From Spirochaetaceae bacterium (lineage in GTDB: Bacteria > Spirochaetota > Spirochaetia > Treponematales > Breznakiellaceae), in assembly GCA_031284085.1 (NCBI GenBank), contig JAITAM010000188.1:1-5167 (forward strand): a stretch of 5,167 nt of DNA, in the 5' to 3' direction. This document shows, piece after piece, positions 1 to 5,167 of this stretch. The notes beneath the pieces were generated by a model. It saw only the letters and a program-made list of their open reading frames with translations, was not told where the DNA came from and did no database searches. Position 1 is the stretch's first letter. Every line of letters begins with the position of its first letter. Position numbers and translations under genes: made by a program.

Positions 1-75
1 GAGAGCTTCCTCCGCCCAAAACAGGTCAGACCTCTAAGCCCGCTCGGTGCAGAGACGCTTTCACCTTCCCCGCTC
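1..75. other. Non-coding stretch with no recognisable feature
   Basis: I see no open frame with a start and ribosome binding site, no RNA gene and no strong palindrome here. It is C-rich on the plus strand, like the repeat region that follows, and may be a decayed extension of it. Confidence 0.4.
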
Positions 76-280
76 CTATCAGGCAAAAAGCCGTACGCCT
101 CTCCCGACACCAACAACCTCTGAAACAGGCTGTGCCTGCAAAAAGCCGTACTCCCACTTCCGATACAAAAACCTTTGAAACAGGCCGTGCCTGCTATCAG
201 GCAAAAAGCCGTACGCCTCTCCCGACACCAACAACCTCTGAAACAGGCTGTGCCTGCTTTGAAACAGCCTGCGGCTGCTG
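76..280 (+). repeat. Tandem cluster of a dispersed intergenic repeat (forward orientation)
   Basis: Two copies of a 64-bp unit are identical: 76-139 and 194-257, 118 bp apart. Between them, 140-193 is a diverged, shortened copy that starts with the same AAAAAGCCGTA and ends with a similar GAAACAGGC.GTGCCTGC tail. A fourth partial copy of the tail alone lies at about 258-278. Each unit begins with CAGGC and ends with GCCTG, so the ends are short inverted repeats. Where units meet, TGCCTG-ctat-CAGGCA (188-203) can form a 6-bp hairpin, and GGC-AAAAA-GCC (200-210) a smaller competing one. The core AGGCAAAAAGCCGTACG (81-97) recurs exactly on the opposite strand at 5096-5112, so this is a dispersed family and not only a local duplication. 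No reading frame runs through it. It resembles REP-like extragenic palindromic repeats in behaviour, but I cannot name the family. Confidence 0.85.
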
Positions 281-313
281 GCCTGAGACCTCCGACTGTG
301 CCTTATAAATGAA

Positions 314-350
314 GAGAGGCAGGGAACGTTTCATGCGTTCCCTGCTTCTC
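314..350 (-). terminator. Strong hairpin, possible terminator of the gene remnant
   Basis: The arms 314-328 and 336-350 pair over 15 bp with a single G-T wobble and a 7-nt loop (TTTCATG). The inner 10 bp, GCAGGGAACG against CGTTCCCTGC, is perfect. It lies just downstream of the minus-strand remnant that ends at 365, which is where a transcription terminator would sit. Neither side has a proper run of T: the minus-strand tail reads TTCATTTATAA. It may instead be an mRNA-stabilising hairpin or another extragenic palindrome. The structure is certain on paper; the role is inferred. Confidence 0.5.
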
Positions 351-364
351 AATAAGCCTACGGC

Positions 365-575
365 TTAGCGCACCCTGCGCAGACTAAACTTCTTATTCCC
401 AACCGCCTGCACTGCCGGCTACGCGGTTGTCCATGTAAACGCTTGGACCCGCGGCGCTGTTGCGCACTTTAACAGGGGAACTGTTTACATATACCACCTT
501 TCCATTTGGCACCGAGTTGGTAGCGTCAATAGTGCCGCCACCACTCTTGGTGAACGACCGCATATAAAAGCGCAT
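365..575 (-). pseudogene. Frameshifted C-terminal remnant of a probable surface or secreted protein
   Basis: One frame is open from ATG at 573-575 to TAA at 393-395 and encodes 60 residues rich in Gly, Ser, Val and Asn, for example GKVVYVNSSPVKVRNSAAGP, with a beta-strand-like alternation and ending GSAGGWE. A neighbouring frame takes over at the same place and reads VGNKKFSLRRVR before a TAA at 365-367. The two pieces join naturally if one base was lost or gained around 396-406. Upstream, the open frame runs into the 23-bp repeats and hits a TAG at 624-626, with no alternative NTG start and no good ribosome binding site. I read this as the tail of a longer exported repeat protein, truncated at its 5' end and frameshifted near its 3' end. 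The resemblance to Treponema surface-type proteins is from memory and not firm. The alternative is a short expressed 60-residue protein. Confidence 0.45.
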
Positions 576-597
576 ACCTGCCGCGTCCCTGCGTGCG

Positions 598-730
598 TGC
601 CTAACACGCGGACGAGTGTCTGCCTAACACGTGGACGAGTGTCTGCCTAACACGTGGACGAGTGTCTGCCTAACACGTGGACGAATGTCTGCCTAACACA
701 TGGACGAGTGCGTGCCTAACACGCAAGGAC
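598..730. repeat. 23-bp tandem minisatellite, five full copies plus a partial one
   Basis: Full units lie at 598-620, 621-643, 644-666, 667-689 and 690-712, followed by a partial sixth at 713-730. The unit starts TGCCTAACACGTGGACGAG. Units 2 and 3 are identical; units 1, 4 and 5 differ from them by one or a few bases (ACGCGG in unit 1, CGAATG in unit 4, ACATGG and a different end in unit 5). The 23-bp period is not a multiple of three, and the TTAG on the minus strand places stops in successive frames, so it is not a protein repeat. There are no unique spacers, so it is not a CRISPR array. Units 2-4 carry the palindrome CACGTG, and ACAC/GTGT can pair weakly within each unit. The near identity suggests recent slippage or unequal exchange. 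Confidence 0.9.
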
Positions 731-739
731 GTCCGCTCT

Positions 740-815
740 CAATGCAATGCCGCAACCTGTTTCAACAGTTTCGGCACAGGTATCAAGAACGGACGTACAG
801 CTCTTTGCCTAAAGG
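740..815 (-). repeat. Diverged copy of the dispersed intergenic repeat (reverse orientation)
   Basis: Positions 779-810 match 5081-5112 at 28 of 32 bases by my count. The shared stretch contains GGTATCAAG, CGGACGTAC and TTTGCCT. The sequence before it (754-778, with CCTGTTTCAAC and GTTTCGG) follows the same order as 5059-5080. This orientation is opposite to the cluster at 76-257. The copy ends near the palindrome AGGCCGGCCT at 813-822. It occupies the gap between the minisatellite and the 3' end of the nnr gene; no gene is supported in 600-862. Confidence 0.75.
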
Positions 816-862
816 CCGGCCTCTTTCTAATATACGCCCCGTTTAGCCGACCTAAAAAAGGC

Positions 863-2365
863 TTATAACCACGCTTCTCCGGCAAGCTTTGCAGCACTAT
901 CTGCCAATTCAAGCGGATCAACAAAACGTTTCCCAACAGAAGAGCCTGCCGCAATAAGTAGCGCCGCCGAAGCACATGCAACGGTGTACCCGTCAAAACT
1001 GTGGTTTCGGTACATACGGGCTGCAATAGCAGCGCAAAAGCCGGCAAGCAAGTCGCCTGAGCCTCCAACCGCCAAAACCGGTAACATACCGTCAAGATAG
1101 GCTACTCTCCCTTTGCAGTCTGCTATTACTATTACATGGCCTTTGATAATGATCGTAGCGTTCTTTTCATAAGCAAGTTTCTTCGCAAAATACTCCGGGT
1201 TCGCAAGTATTTCTTCTCGCGGTATCCCTGCAACTACCGATGCTTCACCCAGATGCGGTGTAAGAATGGCGTTCCCGTGAAATACATACGAACGAGTCAG
1301 AAAAAGCCCATCAGCATCAAGAATAAGAGGAAGACCCGCCTCTTCTTGGACTAATGCTTGCTGTACTATGGCTTGTCTATCCGGTGTTATTCCCCAACCG
1401 GGTCCTAATAGAATGGCATGAGGAGAAAAGCGCTTCTCATTGTTTGACGCCGGCACGACCATAATGCCATCCGCAGGACTTGCCAATACCGGATACAGGC
1501 TGTCATCAACGATAGTACGCACTAGTCCTGCACCGGCAACTTGTGCGCCGCGGGCTGCAATGCGGGCTGCGCCGGTAGTACCGGAAGCTCCTGCATGAAT
1601 TTCCACCACTCCGCGATCGTATTTATAGGAGTCCGGCATGATTTTTTTAATACGTTTTTGAACATCTTCCCAAGAAAGTAATTCACTGCCCGTCAGTGTG
1701 TTAATAAGCGGCTCAGGGAACACGCCGCTTACCGTGATGATCTTTCCGGTAAAATGCCGCACAGCTTGTTGATAGAGCATAACCTTGACCGGCTCTATAG
1801 CCAAAGTGAGATTGGCAGGTAGCACAGGAGAATGTGAACTCCACTCTTCATGAATACCGGAGGGGACGTCTATTGAAACAACAAACTTCTTCATGTCTGC
1901 GGTAATTGAGATCATTTCTTTTAAGGTGTCATGCACTGACCCTTTGAGTCCGGTACCGACAATACCATCAATAATAATATCTGCGTTTTTCAAAATCCTA
2001 AAGACAGATTTATCCCAAATAAAGCTAGGCACAGCCATCTTTGTTAAGGTTAAGAAGCTGGCTGTTCGAGGGGTGTTTTCTGTCTCGCTGGGAAGCCGAT
2101 TTATAAGCACCGCCGATTCGCTATTTACCTTACCGGCCAATATCAATTCACGGAGCATGACCATCGCATCTGCGCCGTTATTCCCCGCTCCTGCAAGCAC
2201 TACGATTCGCGGAGAGACGGTGAATAAAGATGGGAAATGCTCAATCAAAGTTTTTGCACAAAGGCGGCCTGCCGTCTCGACTAATGCAAAAGAATTCAAG
2301 CCCCATAACTTAGCCAAGCTAGTATCAAGTTTTCTAGCGGTTTCTGTGCTAATAAGTTTTTTCAT
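863..2365 (-). CDS. nnr: Bifunctional NAD(P)H-hydrate epimerase / ADP-dependent NAD(P)H-hydrate dehydratase
   Basis: This 500-residue cytoplasmic enzyme repairs NADH and NADPH that have become hydrated. The N-terminal NnrE (YjeF_N) domain, about residues 1-220, interconverts the R and S hydrates; the C-terminal NnrD (ribokinase-like) domain, about 228-500, dehydrates the S form using ADP. NnrE signatures are GAGNNGADAMV (59-69), DGIVGTGLKG (133-142) and SIDVPSG (164-170). NnrD signatures are GASGTTGAARIAARGAQVAGAG (259-280 region), GPGWG (321-325), DADG (350-353), TPHLGE (369-374), IIKG (406-409) and GGSGDLLAG (434-442), whose Asp438 is the expected catalytic residue. Total length fits normal two-domain fusions. 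The ATG start is well supported: AAGGAG at 2373-2378 lies 7 nt upstream. It is the third gene of the apparent operon, 74 nt after the lipoprotein gene. The usual GNNGGDG loop reads GNNGADA; the conserved Asn and Asp remain. Family assignment is firm; activity of the epimerase half is inferred. Confidence 0.95.
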   Translation of the reverse strand: MKKLISTETARKLDTSLAKLWGLNSFALVETAGRLCAKTLIEHFPSLFTVSPRIVVLAGAGNNGADAMVMLRELILAGKVNSESAVLINRLPSETENTPRTASFLTLTKMAVPSFIWDKSVFRILKNADIIIDGIVGTGLKGSVHDTLKEMISITADMKKFVVSIDVPSGIHEEWSSHSPVLPANLTLAIEPVKVMLYQQAVRHFTGKIITVSGVFPEPLINTLTGSELLSWEDVQKRIKKIMPDSYKYDRGVVEIHAGASGTTGAARIAARGAQVAGAGLVRTIVDDSLYPVLASPADGIMVVPASNNEKRFSPHAILLGPGWGITPDRQAIVQQALVQEEAGLPLILDADGLFLTRSYVFHGNAILTPHLGEASVVAGIPREEILANPEYFAKKLAYEKNATIIIKGHVIVIADCKGRVAYLDGMLPVLAVGGSGDLLAGFCAAIAARMYRNHSFDGYTVACASAALLIAAGSSVGKRFVDPLELADSAAKLAGEAWL

Positions 2366-2372
2366 AAATAAA

Positions 2373-2378
2373 CTCCTT
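2373..2378 (-). promoter_or_regulatory. Ribosome binding site of nnr
   Basis: On the minus strand this reads AAGGAG, with 7 nt to the ATG at 2363-2365. It is the clearest Shine-Dalgarno site in the window and fixes the nnr start. Upstream in the same 74-nt gap, an imperfect stem (CCGG plus AAAGC/GCTTT, within 2382-2410) is too weak to call a terminator, so nnr probably shares the upstream transcript. Confidence 0.8.
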
Positions 2379-2439
2379 ATGCCGGATGCAAAAGCTTAGG
2401 CGCTTTCCGGACTTGTTTTAGACTTTACGTTTATCATCT

Positions 2440-3651
2440 TCACCAATGTATATTCTCGGATTCAAAAAGCATATCTGATCGCCACCATACAATTTTAGCT
2501 ATGCTCTCATTGAGCAGCAGAGCTGAAATTATACCTTCAGGAGAAACAGTAAAAACTTGAAATTGCATCTCATCATCATAGACCTGAATAAAGCTGTGTT
2601 TTTGCTCATAGGAGTCCAAAGATAGAATCATGAGTGCATAGCCCTGCTCTTCAGGAAACGATAAAAAAAGACGGTTTGACTGCGCTGCTCCCATAAGTGA
2701 ATAGAACATTTTCTCGCTGCTGCGCTGCTTATTTTGTGTAATGGTTTTTTCATAGAACGGCACTTCAACAGTTTGCGTATACATACCGGTTTCCACATCC
2801 ATAATCCATATACAGGCGCTGTCCGGCTCTGTTCCGGTTTTAGTATTCGTTGATTCATCGAAAGCATTACGATAATAATTGACGAGGATGTACACTTTTC
2901 GTGCATCAGGCGCTACAGCAAAAGAATCAAGAGAGGCAAAAACCATATCGCGATCGTCTGTTACCGGCACAGCATCGCTCCCAAGTTTTATAAGATAGCG
3001 GAGTAATCCATCAGGAGAATACCAATAGATATTCCAGCCGGTAGGAAGATAGCAGATAACGGCCAGCTCATTATTGATCGATGTGTACAGATTAACTATG
3101 CGAGGAAACGGACGGCCTCCTAAACCCTCTTGCCCAAGGTATTCAACAAAGTTCCCCTCTTCATCAAAATGCAGTATAACTCCATCCAAAACAGCATTAC
3201 TTTCAGGATCAATACCGTAGCGATCAATCGGGTATCGGTCTTCAATGTAGATGTGTTTACGGTCATCGACTGCAATATGGCCGGGTTTAATAAACGGATA
3301 GGTCCAAGACCAGCGCGTTATGGTCTTTGTATCTGATTTCTCCCGTGCCGTAAGCGGCGCCGGATTAGTCATATCATTGTAGATCATAAAAAGAAGATCG
3401 CCATAGGAATTATACCTAAGCATTTTTTGCCCCTTGGCATCGCTGAGATAAACAAGCCCATCACTCATAGCCACCTGCGCCGGAAATACTCCTGCATCCT
3501 CTTCAAGGTTATAAAGCGCAATCTGGTCTTCCATTCTGCCAATATCCAACCTAAAAAGCTCTTCTCTGTTAATAGTAGCAGTGTTCTTTAAGGAACAAGC
3601 GCTAAAAGCTAAGAGCATAAGAAGCATTGCGGGTATTTTCATACTGCTCAC
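2440..3651 (-). CDS. Predicted lipoprotein with beta-propeller-like (NHL-type) body
   Basis: The 403-residue product starts with a short signal peptide: Lys5, a hydrophobic stretch (about 6-16) and the lipobox AFSAC, giving lipidated Cys19. The loose lipobox suits spirochaetes. The mature part shows repeating blade-like segments of about 50-70 residues, for example around VYLSDAKGQKMLRYNSYGD (57-75), IYIEDRYP..ILHFDEEGNF (134-168), YWYSPDGLLRYL (209-220), VYILVNYY..IWIMDVETG (253-289), LFLSFPEEQGYALMILSLDS (328-347) and the C-terminal SPEG..IVWW (370-390). Together these suggest a six-bladed propeller of the NHL type, probably for protein or ligand binding; no catalytic motif is visible. I recall similar lipoproteins in Treponema and Leptospira, without a known role. 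The start is GTG at 3649-3651, with AAGAGG 10 nt upstream; an ATG at 3640-3642 would give a signal peptide three residues shorter. It follows ffh by 14 nt and is probably translated from the same mRNA. Confidence 0.85.
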   Translation of the reverse strand: MSSMKIPAMLLMLLAFSACSLKNTATINREELFRLDIGRMEDQIALYNLEEDAGVFPAQVAMSDGLVYLSDAKGQKMLRYNSYGDLLFMIYNDMTNPAPLTAREKSDTKTITRWSWTYPFIKPGHIAVDDRKHIYIEDRYPIDRYGIDPESNAVLDGVILHFDEEGNFVEYLGQEGLGGRPFPRIVNLYTSINNELAVICYLPTGWNIYWYSPDGLLRYLIKLGSDAVPVTDDRDMVFASLDSFAVAPDARKVYILVNYYRNAFDESTNTKTGTEPDSACIWIMDVETGMYTQTVEVPFYEKTITQNKQRSSEKMFYSLMGAAQSNRLFLSFPEEQGYALMILSLDSYEQKHSFIQVYDDEMQFQVFTVSPEGIISALLLNESIAKIVWWRSDMLFESENIHW

Positions 3652-3661
3652 TCAGACCGCG

Positions 3662-3667
3662 CCTCTT
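3662..3667 (-). promoter_or_regulatory. Ribosome binding site overlapping the ffh stop codon
   Basis: The minus strand reads TAAGAGG, where TAA (3666-3668) ends ffh and AAGAGG (3662-3667) can pair with 16S rRNA. It is 10 nt from the GTG at 3651 and 19 nt from the alternative ATG at 3642, so it favours the GTG start. The overlap points to translational linkage between ffh and the lipoprotein gene. Confidence 0.5.
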
Positions 3668-5015
3668 AGCGCCGCCTTTGTAACTGTGCGAGCATACTTT
3701 GCGCTGTTTTTTGATTCTTGCCTATCTTTACAGCTTTTTTCAGATCAGAGCGCATCTTTTCAAACTTCTTGATGAGCCGCGCTACTTCCGCCACTGAAGC
3801 CCCAGAACCGCGGGCAATACGGCTGCGCCGGCTTGGACCAATAATAAGGTGATTAGCCCGCTCTTTTTTTGTCATTGACGAAAGAATAGCCTCGCAGCGG
3901 TTTAGCTCCGCTATATCCAAGTCGTCTTCACTGAATTGGCCTGCTATACCGGGAATCATATCGACCATAGCTTTTAATGACCCCATTTTCTTAACCGATC
4001 GGATTTGAGAGAGCCAGTCTTCAAGGGTAAAAGCTTCCTTTTCTATCTTCTTTTGAAGAGAAGCCGCCTCTTTTTGGTCTATGACCGCTTGCGCTTTTTC
4101 AACCAGACTAACGACATCCCCCATGCCCAGAATACGGCCTGCAAGGCGTTCAGGACGGAACGGCTCAAGGTCTGTGGGTTTTTCGCCGGTACCAATAAAT
4201 TTAATGGGTTTTCCGGTAATTGTTTTAAGGGACAAAGCCGCGCCGCCGCGGGTATCAGAGTCAAACTTTGTTAAAATCACACCGGTAAGCCCGATCTGCT
4301 CATCAAAAGTCTTGGCAATATCAACCGCAGATTGCCCGGTCATAGAATCGGCTACAAGCAGCATCTCATCAGGATTAACAAGCGCTTTAAGCCGGACAAG
4401 TTCTTCCATCATTGGCTGGTCAATCTGAAGCCGCCCTGTTGTATCTACGATCAAAGTATCAATCATATTTTGCTTTGCCCAGCGCAAGGCGGCTTTATAG
4501 ACGACGGTAGCGTCTTTTTCGTTGTCCGGCGCACGGTAAACTGGAATACCGATTTGCGTTCCCAGTAAAGCCAGTTGTTCTACAGCGGCAGGCCTTAGCA
4601 AGTCGCAGGCCACCAACAAAGGGCGCCTGCCTTCTTGTTTTAACCGCAACGCCAACTTTGCAGAAGTTGTGGTCTTGCCTGAACCTTGCAATCCAAGCAT
4701 GAGAATTGCGGAGGCGGTGTCCGGCCCTTTAAGCTTGAGGTCCTGTTGCTCGTCGCCTAGAAAAGCGACGAGCTTGTCGTGGACAATTTTTATAAACTGT
4801 TGTCCGGGATCAACAGCCTTCAGGACTTTTTCGCCTTTTGCCTCTTCTATCGTTGCATTGATGAAGCGGCGAACCACGCGTAAGTTTACATCCGCCTCAA
4901 GGAAGGCCATTTTGATAGTTTCAACAGCCTCATCAATATTTTTTTCGTTAATCGTTGCTTTTCCGGCAATGACACGGAAGGCGTTGGATAATTTTTCAGT
5001 AAGTTTATCAAACAT
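3666..5015 (-). CDS. ffh: Signal recognition particle protein Ffh (SRP54 GTPase)
   Basis: Ffh binds 4.5S RNA and the signal sequences of nascent chains at the ribosome and delivers them to FtsY at the inner membrane. From the MFDKLTEKL start (449 residues, a normal length) the order is: N domain (about 1-85), G domain (about 86-295) with GLQGSGKTT (108-116), DLLRPAA (138-144), DTTGR (191-195), TKFD (249-252), then SDTRGGAALS and GTGEKPTDLEPF (275-286), and the M domain (about 320-449) with MIPG (353-356), MTKKER (381-386) and the RNA-binding SRRSRIARGSG (395-405). An in-frame ATG at 5028-5030 would add MYTYF, but family members start at MFD, and the best promoter places the transcript start on the inner ATG. 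DTTGR replaces the usual DTAGR. The gene is first in its apparent operon; the rpsP gene often found after ffh is absent here. Confidence 0.97.
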   Translation of the reverse strand: MFDKLTEKLSNAFRVIAGKATINEKNIDEAVETIKMAFLEADVNLRVVRRFINATIEEAKGEKVLKAVDPGQQFIKIVHDKLVAFLGDEQQDLKLKGPDTASAILMLGLQGSGKTTTSAKLALRLKQEGRRPLLVACDLLRPAAVEQLALLGTQIGIPVYRAPDNEKDATVVYKAALRWAKQNMIDTLIVDTTGRLQIDQPMMEELVRLKALVNPDEMLLVADSMTGQSAVDIAKTFDEQIGLTGVILTKFDSDTRGGAALSLKTITGKPIKFIGTGEKPTDLEPFRPERLAGRILGMGDVVSLVEKAQAVIDQKEAASLQKKIEKEAFTLEDWLSQIRSVKKMGSLKAMVDMIPGIAGQFSEDDLDIAELNRCEAILSSMTKKERANHLIIGPSRRSRIARGSGASVAEVARLIKKFEKMRSDLKKAVKIGKNQKTAQSMLAQLQRRR

Positions 5016-5021
5016 AAAGTA

Positions 5022-5050
5022 AGTATACATAGCCGTCTTTAACTATGCAA
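5022..5050 (-). promoter_or_regulatory. Probable sigma70-type promoter of ffh
   Basis: On the minus strand TTGCAT (5045-5050, 3 of 6 to consensus) and TATACT (5022-5027, 5 of 6) are separated by exactly 17 bp. Only 6 nt lie between the -10 box and the ATG at 5013-5015, so transcription would start at or next to the start codon. The -35 box touches the edge of the intergenic repeat that begins at 5050. This is a pattern match only. Confidence 0.5.
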
Positions 5051-5167
5051 CAGGCCAGCCTGTTTTAATGTTTCGGTATTGGTATCAAGGGCGGACGTAC
5101 GGCTTTTTGCCTGCAGGAAGCGGGACAAGGGACACAGGCCAGCCTGTTTTAATGTTTCGGTATTGGT
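5050..5167 (-). repeat. Two tandem copies of the dispersed intergenic repeat, the second cut by the window end
   Basis: A 34-bp block at 5050-5083 is repeated exactly at 5134-5167, giving an 84-bp period; the second copy runs off the window. Each block opens with the inverted repeat CAGGC-CA-GCCTG (5051-5062 and 5135-5146). The middle of the unit contains CGTACGGCTTTTTGCCT (5096-5112), the exact reverse complement of the core at 81-97, so this cluster lies in inverted orientation to the one at 76-257. The copy at 740-815 is its closest relative in the window. No gene is supported here. Confidence 0.85.

Noticed and set aside
598..730. CRISPR array
   Set aside because: Units are directly adjacent with a 23-bp period and no unique spacers; no cas genes are in the window.
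677..868. 63-residue open frame on the plus strand
   Set aside because: Its ATG comes from a repeat unit and it translates the minisatellite and the intergenic repeat; no sign of real coding.
850..875. Intrinsic terminator after nnr
   Set aside because: The minus strand has a T6 run right after GGTTATAAGCC, but the stem is only 4 bp with a wobble and overlaps the stop codon; too weak to call.
739..1095. 118-residue open frame on the minus strand
   Set aside because: It overlaps the 3' end of nnr in another frame and runs into intergenic repeat; it has no domain or ribosome binding site.
1893..2399. 168-residue open frame on the plus strand
   Set aside because: It is fully antisense to the NnrE half of nnr, whose motifs prove the minus strand is coding; it lacks a recognisable domain.
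2382..2410. Terminator or attenuator between the lipoprotein gene and nnr
   Set aside because: The stem is split (4 bp plus 5 bp) by a 5-nt bulge and no T-run follows, so read-through is more likely.
4669..5022. 117-residue open frame on the plus strand
   Set aside because: It is antisense to the N and G domains of ffh and is rich in Ser, Arg and Pro, as expected of a shadow frame.
779..5112. Composite mobile element bounded by direct repeats at 779-810 and 5081-5112
   Set aside because: The enclosed genes are housekeeping (ffh is normally essential), there is no transposase or integrase, and the repeats are a dispersed family found in both orientations.

Overview
The window carries three genes on the minus strand, apparently one operon, set in long non-coding stretches packed with repeats. 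The most likely source is a spirochaete of the Treponema type. The reasons are the Treponema-like lipobox of the middle gene, the GC-balanced coding style, and repeat-rich intergenic DNA holding a broken surface-protein fragment of a kind I associate with oral treponemes. This assignment is inference; there is no rRNA or marker search behind it.

Layout in the direction of transcription (right to left). Positions 5050-5167 hold two tandem copies of an intergenic repeat. A sigma70-type promoter (5022-5050) directly abuts it and drives ffh, the signal recognition particle GTPase (3666-5015). Next, 14 nt after the ffh stop, comes a predicted lipoprotein with a beta-propeller-like body (2440-3651). 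After a 74-nt gap comes a fused nnrE-nnrD gene (863-2365), a two-domain enzyme that repairs hydrated NAD(P)H. The three products do not share a pathway: one targets proteins to the membrane, one is an exported lipoprotein that probably depends on membrane targeting, and one is a cytoplasmic metabolite-repair enzyme.

Positions 1-862 contain no intact gene that I trust. They hold, left to right: a featureless start (1-75), tandem copies of an intergenic repeat (76-280), a strong 15-bp hairpin (314-350), a frameshifted gene remnant on the minus strand (365-575), a 23-bp tandem minisatellite (598-730), and another diverged copy of the intergenic repeat in the opposite orientation (740-815). The repeat copies at 76-257, 740-815 and 5050-5167 belong to one family, recognisable by a shared 17-base core and by GCCTG/CAGGC inverted repeats.

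I found no CRISPR array, transposase, tRNA, defence system or clearly new molecular system. The points worth checking are the repeat family, the minisatellite, the frameshifted remnant, the likely leaderless start of ffh and some motif substitutions in the two enzymes.
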